Source: Bilabrum cf. latius
Lineage: Eukaryota; Bigyra: Bicosoecida; Bigyra; Bicosoecida
Direction: 5' to 3'
DNA length: 64,000 bases
Assembly: GCA_965178125.1 (NCBI GenBank)
Contig: OZ237739.1
Coordinates: 1,302,001 to 1,366,000, forward strand
Below, piece after piece: positions 1 to 9,007 of this stretch. Position 1 is the stretch's first letter, and every line of letters begins with the position of its first letter. A program made the translations under genes and the position numbers. Under the pieces are notes generated by a model that saw only the letters and a list, made by a program, of their open reading frames with translations, had not been told where the DNA came from and made no database searches.

Positions 1-1
1 C

Positions 2-542
2 CCATTGGAGCAGTGCGAGAAGGGAGGCTGCCCTGAGTGCGAGACAGTATGGTGAGTTTATAGCAAGGTTGGTCGCAGGCATTGGTGCCGTCGGGCCTCC
101 CGTGCATGTCCATGTGACCGGCGAGTTTCCAATCCCTTCGTGTTGTTCCATGGCCATCAGCAGCGCGCTTGCAAGACACCGTGCCGTACAGCACCATTTC
201 CTGTTGTCGTTGCTGTTGATTTTGTTTTGTACGTACCGCAGCAAGCCGGCGGTGTGCCACACGGAGTGCACTGCGCCCGCCGCCAAGTGCGAGTCTACCT
301 GCGAGAAGCCAGAGTGCCAATGGCAGTGCCACAAGCCAGCGGATTGCCCCAGGCCCAAGTGTGCCCTCGAGTGCGATGACACGCCTTGCCAGCACGTGCC
401 GGCCCCTCCAGCAGAGCCCTCCCCGGAGCCGGAGCCGACGAAGGAGGTGCACATGACGGTGCACACCTCGACCACTACCCATTCTCACACCTCGGTCCCC
501 GGTGCTGAGGCCGCTCCGGCAGCAGAGGCCAGCAGCGCTTGA
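2..542 (+). CDS. Cysteine-rich repeat protein, 3' end (5' end outside window)
   Basis: Two exons are visible. Bases 2-51 encode a Cys-rich stretch, a GTGAGT donor follows at 52, and an acceptor ending at 241 restores frame so that the split codon is Cys. The second exon (242-542, stop TGA) continues with regularly spaced cysteines of the pattern C-x3-P-x-C-x-W-x-C-x2-P-x2-C-P-x-P-x-C (about ten Cys in 45 residues), then a Pro/Glu and Thr/Ser-rich tail. Such CP-x-P-x-C repeats occur in secreted or surface proteins of stramenopiles and alveolates; that link is from memory. No signal peptide can be judged because the start is missing. AATAAA overlaps the stop and may serve in 3' processing. An alternative is a single-exon protein starting at an ATG near 150, but that would discard the Cys-rich upstream exon, so I prefer the spliced model. 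There is no in-frame UAG. Confidence 0.6.
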   Translation, partial: HWSSARREAALSARQYGEFIARLVAGIGAVGPPVHVHVTGEFPIPSCCSMAISSALARHRAVQHHFLLSLLLILFCTYRSKPAVCHTECTAPAAKCESTCEKPECQWQCHKPADCPRPKCALECDDTPCQHVPAPPAEPSPEPEPTKEVHMTVHTSTTTHSHTSVPGAEAAPAAEASSA

Positions 543-677
543 ATAAAATTACGCACTTTCAGGTTGTCATCTCAAAGTTTAATCTGTATTTGTGGGCATA
601 TCCGGGACAATTCCGTGTGGAGCTCCGTTCTTGACGTACAGCCTGTTCCTGCAGCTCACAACTAATCCAAGCAATAT

Positions 678-1997
678 ATGGCGGAAAGCTCGCCAATTCA
701 CGTGGTTCTCCTTGGTGACTCTACCCTTGATAATGTTGTGTGGGTGGGGGATCCAGGTGAAGCGGTTCCCAGCGTGTTGCAGTCGGAGCTCGCATCTGGC
801 GCAGGCGGCGATGGAACCGCAACGGATGTCCGTGTCACAAACTATGCGGCGGATGGCTTCACTGCAGGAGATGTATTGAGAGGCAATGGAGCAACGATAA
901 GCTGGAAGCGGCGCAAGGACACGGGGGATCCATTCCCGACATCGTCACCGTTTGAGACATTTCAGCCCCTCGTTTTCCTCGATTCTCTATTTCCTGCCAA
1001 ACCAGACGATAAAGAGGGCGGTTCTCCGACCCATGTTTTGTTGAGCGTCGGTGGGAATGATGTTAGGCACGTGCTCGGCGACATGCTCTCGCTGCCGGAC
1101 GCACTGAGGAGCCTTGTGGCCTCGTACTCGGGCGTTCTTGAGCAACTGCTCGCCATGAGGGAAAAGCACGGCGTACAAGTGGCCATCATGACCCAGTACC
1201 AGCCATGCTTTGCTACAGACTCAGAGTACTACGGCGTGTATTCCAGCCTGGCAAGCGCCGCAGGAGCGCTCGGTGTGGGGGGCGGTGCCAGCCTGAGTGG
1301 TGCCGGCGGGACCTCGCGCAGCGCGGTAATCGCCACTGGATCTGCCGTCCTACTGGCGGTAATGCGGCAGGTGTACGCCCCCATCATGGCCCTCGCATCC
1401 AAGCACCGCATCCCCGTGATCGACCTGGCCTCCTCCCTCGACCCCAGGGAGGCCTCGCTCTACTCGCACCAGATCGAGCCAAGTGCCGCGGGGGGCAAGC
1501 TGATCGCACAGCTTGCGGCGCACGTGATAGCTCGTCATGACTTCAAAGGGGCGGCAAAGGTGTACCGGGTTGAGCCTCCCTCGACTGCGAGGGCAGCTGG
1601 TGCTGGTGCTGGTGCTGGTGCTGGTGCTGGTGCTGGTGCTGGTGCTGGTGCTGGTGCTGGTGCTGGTGCTGGTGCTGGTGCTGGTGCTGGTGCTGGTGCT
1701 GGTGCTGGTGCTGGTGCTGGTGCTGGTGCTGGTGCTGGTGCTGGTGCTGGTGCTGGTGCTGGTGCTGGTGCTGGTGCTGGTGCTGGTGCTGGTGCTGGTG
1801 CTGGTGCTGGTGCTGGTGCTGGTGCTGGTGCTGGTGCTGGCACCAAGGCGGAAGCGTCAGGAGGTGGTGCCGCACCCGCTGCCAGCGGTGGAGAGAAGTG
1901 CGGCGAGACCGAGAGAGACGCCGAGAGAGAGGGCATCTCTGTTGTGGCCAGCGATTTGGGCGACGGTGCTGCATGGGCTCCGAAGGCTTTCACCTGA
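678..1997 (+). CDS. SGNH/GDSL-type hydrolase with Ala-Gly repeat tail
   Basis: This 439-residue protein begins at the ATG at 678. The first 290 residues carry SGNH-hydrolase blocks: 'LLGDSTLDN' (nucleophile Ser15), 'VGGNDVRHV' near residue 125 (block III Asn), and 'SHQIEPSAAGG' near residue 263, at the place of the catalytic Asp/His block. The family hydrolyses carboxyl or acetyl esters; the substrate cannot be read from sequence. The catalytic domain is followed by 41 Ala-Gly dipeptides (1596-1841) and an acidic C-terminus ending in TGA. No signal peptide is seen, so a cytosolic enzyme is likely. It is one of two genes here without a UAG codon. The GDS and GND blocks make the fold call firm; the acid/His block is less canonical than the usual DxxH. 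Confidence 0.8.
   Translation: MAESSPIHVVLLGDSTLDNVVWVGDPGEAVPSVLQSELASGAGGDGTATDVRVTNYAADGFTAGDVLRGNGATISWKRRKDTGDPFPTSSPFETFQPLVFLDSLFPAKPDDKEGGSPTHVLLSVGGNDVRHVLGDMLSLPDALRSLVASYSGVLEQLLAMREKHGVQVAIMTQYQPCFATDSEYYGVYSSLASAAGALGVGGGASLSGAGGTSRSAVIATGSAVLLAVMRQVYAPIMALASKHRIPVIDLASSLDPREASLYSHQIEPSAAGGKLIAQLAAHVIARHDFKGAAKVYRVEPPSTARAAGAGAGAGAGAGAGAGAGAGAGAGAGAGAGAGAGAGAGAGAGAGAGAGAGAGAGAGAGAGAGAGAGAGAGAGAGAGAGAGAGTKAEASGGGAAPAASGGEKCGETERDAEREGISVVASDLGDGAAWAPKAFT
1596..1841 (+). repeat. Hexanucleotide microsatellite (GCTGGT)n, 41 units, coding
   Basis: The unit GCTGGT repeats 40 times without interruption, and a 41st unit reads GCTGGC. It lies in frame in the SGNH hydrolase gene and encodes (Ala-Gly)41. 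Because the unit contains no stop in any frame, it also gives long spurious Leu-Val, His-Gln and Ala-Pro open frames on the other frames and strand. Confidence 0.95.
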
Positions 1998-2130
1998 GCT
2001 TAATAATGAGGGTTTGTGTCGTTATAGCCTAACATTTGTCACGTTGCCACCGTCCCGACACCCAGCGCTTCCAAACCGGAACCAGACCAGTGGATCCGTT
2101 GTCGTTGCGTTCACCTGTATAGCGTCTTTT

Positions 2131-5100
2131 ATGCAAGGGTCGGCACGATATGAAGGCCAGTTTGCACCGATAGATCCAACAACTAGAACTGCCACAGTAT
2201 CGGGCACGTTGAGGGCTCAGATCGCGCGGGGACTAGGTGCGAGCCTTCAGGTGGATGCTACTGCCGAAATCCGCAGGATTTCAGAGTCCCGAACAATGCG
2301 TACGACGCTGGCTGCCACAGCAGCCAAAGATGGGTATTTGGGAGACGTTAAACGGGACCGTGCGTTGGCTAAGGTGCCTCGATCGGTGCTGAGCCGCACG
2401 GCAGTGCGAATTGGCGACGCAACTGCGTCCGTTGCAGGTGCAAACCAAGACGCTGCCGCAGTTGCGAATGACATCGATGAATTCGAGCGACGTTTAGAAG
2501 AACAGAAGAAGGCAAAAAAGGAGAAAAGCAGGCGCAAGCGCGGCAAGTCGACCGCAAAGTCAGTTGGGGCCCCAGCTGCTGAATCAAAACATGAAGTGAC
2601 GTCCGCCATGCGAGAGCTGAAAGAAATCGTCGACAGAGAACAACGAGACGGCACCGCAGGCATGCTGGTCGCGAAATCCGCGACCGCGGCACCGAGAGGC
2701 GTCACTACCGGCAGGGCGCTCGCCTCGGATGCTGCCCCGCTCGCGGCGGGAGCTACGGCCGCCATGCGACCAGACGTGCTCGCCTCCGCCGTCCGCGATG
2801 CAGATCTCAGCAACATGCGAGTGCAGGCCTTGGACGACGAGCTGCGCCGCTTCAGCAGCTTGGAAGACCTCCGTGTGAGCGGGGCGTAGATGCCGCTCCT
2901 CGAGCTGGGCTGCCTGCCGCCCTCTATCCGCAGCGTGCAGGCATACGGCTCGGGGATCGAAGAGGTCGCTTGGAGGGAGGGAGAAGGAGAAAAGAGGGGG
3001 GGAATGTCAGGGGGGTGGGGAAGCCGGCCGCCCAGCCGCGTCACTCGTCACACGATGGGCACAAGTCCGGGCTCAAGTGCCGGCCCCAGCGCAAGCGCCA
3101 GTCCCAGCGGCTCGCCCCGCCCGGGCGCCTCCCGCCTTGGGGTCACCACCGCCTCGGATGGAGGCATTCGGAGCCGAATTTAGGCTCGAATGGGCGAGCA
3201 GCTCACTCGGCTGGTGCACCTGGGTCTGGGGCACAACTCGATCCGGAGGCTTCCGGCTGACTTGCCGTCGCGGTGCCATGCCCTCCGCAGCCTGGACCTC
3301 GGGTGGTGTTCCCTGGAGAACGGAGAGAACCTTCTGCAGCAGGCCGAAGAGCTCTCACGTCTGTCCCACCTAAACACCGCTGGCAACCCCTGCTGCATGG
3401 CGGTGGGGTTCAGGGCCGAGACGCTCGCCAGGCTGCTGGGCCCGCCTTTGGGCCGTCGCACCATCGTGCAGTGCAGCACGGGCGCCCCTGGCCTTTCGCT
3501 CCACGAGCTGGACGGTGCCGGCGCAGTCAACGGATCCAGGAGGTATCTGAGAGAGGTGCGAGCTAGGGTGGAGGAGGCTGCCGTGGGCGGAGGCGAGCAT
3601 GGGACTGGGGCTGGGGCTGAGGCTGCTGCGGTCGATGGTGCATCAGGGCTGGGCGGGATGTCTCCACCGGGACAGCAGGCGGTACCGCCGATCGAGGGGA
3701 TATCTACTTCTGATATCTCTGGCTCTGAGGCAGCTAGTGCTAGCCCTCGTGGCTCAGCTGATATCTCTGGCTCTGAGGCAGCTAGTGCTAGCCCTCGTGG
3801 CTCAGCTGATATCTCTGGCTCTGAGGCAGCTAGTGCTAGCCCTCGTGGCTCAGCTGTAGCAGTTCCAATGTCTGGCCTGGCGCGATTGAACGATTTCCTG
3901 AAGCGTGCCCAGCGCTGCAGTGGCATGGCCTGGGAAGCTGCTGCTAGTTCACAGTAGGGCAAGTCACAGGGGAAGGAAGGGACAGGCGATGGCTCTCCTC
4001 CTACGTCTCCCTCTGATGGATACACAGAGGGCTCCAAGCCAGCCACCTCCCGCAGCAGCGCACGGAGCAGCAAGGGCAGCAGCAAGGGAAAGGGGGCCAA
4101 GGGCAAAGGCAAGACAGCCTCCCCGCGCCCTGCATCCGGCGCAGGTAACAGCAGCGGGGATGAGTCCGCCCAGCCAGCAAAGCCTCGCTTCAGGGCGGAA
4201 GTGTCCCCGCCGCTGCAACGGGTCCTGTAGCCGCTGCAGCCCGGCCTCAAGTGGAGGGGGAGCGCAGCCTCAGGGGCGTACGCCCTGGCCGGCCCACCTG
4301 CTCTAGAGGACGGCCTGGTGCTCCTGCGGGTGGGTGTGGGCGCGCTGTGGGGCCTACCCGCAGTGGAGCCGGTGCTAATGAGGCTGCTGCCTAGTCCCGG
4401 AGGTGGGGCGGGAGGTGGGGCGGGAGGTGGGGCGGCGGGGGGAACTGACCTTGGGTACGACCAGTACCTGGAGTTGCTTGCAGCTGCGATTACGCGGCAG
4501 AAGTAGGTCGATGATTCCGCGATGGCAGCCGTGGCAGGGACCGACGAGGGTGAGGGTAAAGAAGCTGCAGGCGGGGGCGAGGCAGTGGGCGATTCTGCGG
4601 CAGGACGCTTGGGCAAGCCATCGCCGCGGGCAGGGAAAGGAAAAGGAAAGGACAAAGGCAAGAACGAAAAGAAGGCAAAGGGCAAAGCCAAGGGCAAGGG
4701 CAAGGGCAAGGGCAAGGGCAAGGGAAAAGGCGGTGGGGCCGGCGAGAAGGCCGAGGAGCTGCGGGGTATCCGGCAAGCGTGCCAGCGCGCAGCAGCAGAT
4801 GCCATATTGGACTGGTGCGCAGCGGGGGCCAGGCGCACGCGTCTGGTCCTGTCGGTGGGTCTCCGCGTGCCGCCGCCGCTGGCAGCAGAGCAGGCTAGAA
4901 CGGCAGACCCGCTCGTCACGGCGGGGGTGCTGTTTCCGGCGGTGCCATCGGCGCAAGAGCCCGAGGCAATGACGCAGGCGGTCTCGGCGGCGGCGGCTGC
5001 TGCTGTGGCAGTAGACTCCGAGTCTGGCGATCGAGGTTCGGAATCAGGTTCAGGGAGTCCCAAGGCCAATGGCCGCAGCGGAAACAGCAAGGGAAAGGGG

Positions 5101-6717
5101 GGAGCGTCCAAGGGCAAGAAGGTGTCCCCGAAGGGAAAAGGAATGGGCAAAGGGTAGGAAGAAGAAGAGGAGGATGATGGGGGAATGCGGGAGGTCAAGG
5201 AGCAAATCAGCATCGCCGAGGAGCTGCGTCGGCGCATGTGGTCGAGGGAACTGCCGCCGGCAGTGGTGCCTGACTTGCGGGCATGCGTGGCGGCCCGTCC
5301 GTCTGTCGCAGTCAGGGACGCAGCGGCACACGAGGGGCTGTGGGTGTCTCTGGTGGAAGAAGAGCTGGACATGGAGGTGGGGAAAGTGGACGGGAGCGGC
5401 GGAGATGCCGCTGAAAGTACGAGAACCCCACCTGATTTCTGGGAGTCCGTCTCCGGTGTGGTGGAGGCTGTGCCTGAGGGTCATGTAGCGGAGCATGAGG
5501 TGCTGGCAGCCGGGGCCTCTCTCCCAAGATAGGACTAGGACTAGGGCCAGGAGGGTGTCAAGAGTAGCAGCATCGCGGGCCTGGACCTGGCGGGGTACGA
5601 GGCACTGAGGCGGAAGGAGGACCGGGTGCTGCAGGGCAAGGAGGATGAAGATGAAGATGAGGAGGAGGAGGACATAGCGGAACCAGGTGCTCCTGCCGGT
5701 GTGGCTGCATCGGGCGCGGCCATCCCAGGAGGATCTCCTCCGCACCGGCAGCAGCCGAGGGTGCTACGGAGGAGGCTCCTGGCGGAGGGGTACCTGCCCG
5801 CTGGAGACCTGCCGTGTCCAGGCACGGAGCATCAGTGGGCAGCTGAGGCAACCGGCAAGGAGGCGTGGCAGGCGGCGGCACGGGCTGCGGAGTGCGGGGG
5901 TGCCGCAACTCCAGCCGAAGCGCTTGCACTGGAAGGGGTTTCTGCCTCCAGTATGGACGATGGCGATGGTGCTCAGGCAAAGGGCAAGGGCAAGGAGAAG
6001 AGCAAGGCAAAGGGCAAAGGGAAGGGGAAGAAGGGGGGGGCTGATCCGGAACAGGAAGATGTGCCACAACCCGCCGTGAGGCCAGTCTCCAAGGCACAAC
6101 AGGACCCTGCCGAAGCCGTGGCTGCGCGGCGCCGCGCTGGACAGGTTCCGCTGCAGCTCCACTGGCGCGAGCTGCCGTGTGCGTTGAGAAGGGCGGCTCT
6201 GGCGGTGTCACTGGCCAGGGTGGTGCGGCGGCGCGGGGGTTAGGGCCTGGAGGATGTTCGGGGCAGCAGGGGCGGTGCTGTGGGTGGTGGAGAGGGGGGG
6301 GAAGAGGAGGAGGGCGATGGCGGGGACGAGGCTAGGGCGCTTCGGGCAGCGGCCCAGGCTGTGCCCGCCCCCGCCGTGCTGTCTGCCCCGGCATGCCAGG
6401 CGGCCAGTGGTGCGACGAGCGGGAGCATGGTGTTTGGGGTGGCGTTGAGGAGGGGCGAGGGCGAGCTGGACGAGGTGCAGGGTGTGCAGGGGGTGATGAA
6501 GGTTAGTCTCCGAGCCATCAAGAGAGGGTTGTAGTCGTGGCCACTGGATGGCGAGAGGGTGCCCAAGGAGGGTGGCCCTGCGTCTGACAAAGAGGGCGCG
6601 GTGTCTGGAGACGGTGGTGGCGAAGCAGCGCGTGCGACTGGGATCCCGCCCCTCGTGGCTTGGACATCGTTCGAGGCGCTGCGGACTGGGTGCTGGTTCG
6701 CAGAGGATGGCTCTTAA
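2131..6717 (+). CDS. Leucine-rich repeat protein with Lys-Gly low-complexity tracts
   Basis: With UAG read as Gln, a single exon runs from the ATG at 2131 to TAA at 6715-6717 (1,528 residues). In-frame UAGs start at 2887, 3181, 3955, 4228, 4504, 5155, 5530, 5536, 5542, 6241 and 6532. The N-terminal 200 residues contain a Lys/Arg coiled segment. LRR-type sequence follows, for example 'LVHLGLGHNSIRRLPADLP' and 'LRSLDLGWCSLENGENLL' (about residues 355-400), with 'LSRLSHLNTAGNPCCM' capping the solenoid. The rest is low complexity: a three-fold 16-residue Ser/Ala repeat, Lys-Gly runs near 4640-4730, 5090-5150 and 5985-6030, and acidic patches. LRR solenoids bind protein partners, and a basal-body or ciliary scaffold is possible, but I do not recognise an orthologue. 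It is one of only two genes here ending in TAA. The antisense frame at 3180-5372 is open for 730 codons but lacks domain sense. Confidence 0.72.
3712..3855 (+). repeat. Three tandem 48-bp repeats, coding
   Basis: Three copies of a 48-bp unit beginning GATATCTCTGGCTCTGAGG lie head to tail at 3712-3759, 3760-3807 and 3808-3855 with no differences that I can see. They encode three copies of a 16-residue Ser/Ala-rich unit starting 'DISGSEAASASPRG' within the LRR protein. Perfect identity suggests recent expansion. Confidence 0.95.
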
Positions 6718-6877
6718 TCTGCGGCGGCGCATCGATGGTGGCTGTGGACGCGACGGGGGCTTGCAGGTATTTGAAGTTTGCTCCTTGAATTTTCCACCTA
6801 GGAATTCGCAATCCACCGCACGGTGACCGTGCACTGCACCGGCAGTGGCCCTTGGACTCGGAGCGTCAGCTAGATAT

Positions 6878-8887
6878 ATGCTTTTCTCTACTTTTTTTCG
6901 TGCCATGCTCCGACAATGTGGGTCGCGGTTCTTTCGACTGAGCTGTGGGAAACACCGCAGCGTGCAGACCCGGTCCTTGCTCCCCAGCGGACGAATTTTG
7001 AAGTCCATCACCAGCAAGTGCTTCGCGATGGATAGCAGAGAGGTATCCCGCTCCATCGCTTCATCGGCGACAAATTCTCAATCTCAGAGGCAACGAAAAG
7101 CTAAAGCATCGTAGGGATAGTAGCAGCAGCAACCGCAAAAGAGATCTGAGCCTCCCAAGAGTAGGAGAGGAGCTGGCGTGGAGAACCAGGTAGTGCTATC
7201 GATGTCGGGGATCACCAAGGTGATTCCAGGCAACCGATAGCTGTTGAAGGATGCAAGCATGTCATTTTGGCAAGGCGCTAAGATTGGGGTCCTTGGTCTT
7301 AATGGATCAGGCAAGAGCACACTGCTGAAGATTCTGGGCGGAGTTGACAAGGACTACGATGGCGAAGTCACGCTCAAGACGGGCCTGCGAGTCGGGTATT
7401 TGCACCAAGAGCCTCCAATGAGGCAAGGATCAACCGTTAAAGAAGCGATTTTCGAGGGCTTGCGGGAGCAGCTGGATCTGATCGACCGGTTCAATGACCT
7501 CAGCAATCGAATGGGCGAGCCAGACGCCGATTTCGACAAGCTGATTGAGGAGCAGGCAGAGGTTTAGGGATTAATCGAAGCCGCGGATGGATGGAACCTG
7601 GAGCACCTGGTAGGAATCGCAAAGCGCGGCCTGAACGTGCCCCCGGACGACGCTCTGGTGGATTCGCTTAGCGGCGGGGAGAGGCGGCGTGTTGCCCTCT
7701 GCCGGCTGCTGGTCGAGAAGCCCGACCTGCTGCTGCTGGACGAGCCCACAAACCACCTGGATGCAGAGTCCGTCCACTGGCTTGAGAGGTTCCTGGAATC
7801 GTATCCCGGTACTGTGCTTGCGGTGACACACGACAGGTATTTCTTAGACAGCGTGGCCGGATGGATCCTGGAGGTGGATAGAGGAAATTTGTACCCTTAC
7901 GCTGGCAACTACAGGGTCTGGCTCGAGCGCAAGCAGGAACGGTTGAACTCGGAAGCGCGAGCAGACAAGGCGGCCAAGCGGGAGCTGGACGAGGAGCTCC
8001 AGTGGATCCGGGCGGGCACCAACGGGAGGCAGCGCAAGAGTGGTGCTCGGATTAAGGCATTCGAAGGCAAGCAGGACGATCTGCTGGCCAAGCAGCAGGC
8101 GCAGAGGTTCAAGACGGGAAGGATCGCCATTCCCCCTGGTCCTCGCCTGGGTCACGATGTAGTGCAGGTGGAGAACCTCACCATCTCCGTGCCCAAGGAC
8201 CGGCCGACCGGGGGCGACGGTCGCGAGGGAATCGACACAGAGGACGATGGGTCGGGCGAGCGGAGGATTTTGGTGGAGGAAGCCACGTTTACCATTCCCC
8301 GTGGAGCTCTGGTGGCCGTGGTGGGGCCCAATGGGGCGGGCAAGAGCACGCTCATGCAGACCCTCCTGGGACTCCGGAAGCCAGACTCTGGCAAGCTCGT
8401 GCTCGGCAAGACGGTGCAGCACGCGTACGCAGACCAGGGGCGCAACCTGGAAGAAGGCTAGACGGTGATACAGGCCGTCGCTCAGAACCAGGAGAACGTC
8501 GCGGTGGGAGACCTCACCGTCCACACGCAGCACTACCTCGCCAAGTTCAGCCTCTCGGGCGCCATGTCCAAGAAGATGGTCAGGGACCTTTCCGGCGGCG
8601 AGCGGTCGCGGGTCCATCTTGCTCGAACTCTGCTGAAGCCATGCAACGTGCTTGTGCTGGATGAGCCCACGAACGATCTCGACGTGGAGACTCTGCGCAG
8701 TCTGGAGGAGGCGCTCGAGCAATACTAGGGAAGCGCTCTCGTCGTCAGCCACGACAGGTACTTCTTAGACAGAGTCTGCACTCACGTGCTTAGTTTCGAA
8801 GGAAATGGCAAGCTACGTTGGTTCGAAGGGTCCTTTTCGGACTGGGAGCAGCGCTACGGCGCCAAGACCAAGCTGGCCACCTCGTGA
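6878..8887 (+). CDS. Organelle-targeted ABCF ATPase, EttA-like (energy-dependent translational throttle)
   Basis: The protein has 669 residues (ATG 6878, stop TGA 8885-8887). Two ABC cassettes are complete. Cassette 1 has Walker A 'GLNGSGKST', signature 'LSGGERRR' and Walker B '[12 protein letters not shown]'. Cassette 2 has 'GPNGAGKST', 'LSGGERSR' and '[12 protein letters not shown]'. The linker '[17 protein letters not shown]' plus the Arg/Lys-rich arm match bacterial EttA, which binds the ribosomal E site and gates the first peptide bond according to ATP/ADP ratio. The first ~100 residues are Arg/Ser-rich with almost no acids, as in a mitochondrial or plastid transit peptide, so it probably acts on organelle ribosomes. 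UAG occurs at 7112, 7118, 7121, 7238, 7565, 8459 and 8726. The first three sit in a Gln run (S-UAG-G-UAG-UAG-Q-Q-Q). A ~20-residue acidic insert precedes the second cassette. Cytosolic ABCF proteins are a less likely match. Confidence 0.88.
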
Positions 8888-9007
8888 ACCTTGCGGCTAC
8901 CGCTGCATGACGTGTACATTGTATTGAACAGAAACAACCAGTTGCGTGTGGTAGTGAAACTAGAAGAGAACAGATTGAGAGACAGTCAACAACATGGGCA
9001 AGTTGCA

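Noticed and set aside
1537-1990. Overlapping long frames encoding poly(Leu-Val), poly(His-Gln) and poly(Ala-Pro)
   Set aside because: All arise from the GCTGGT array, which has no stop in any frame. Only the SGNH frame has a real domain upstream.
3180-5372. 730-codon open frame on the minus strand
   Set aside because: It is antisense to the LRR gene. Sense UAGs become CUA on the other strand, so antisense frames stay open longer than standard-code sense frames. It has only repetitive Ser/Pro/Ala sequence and no domain.
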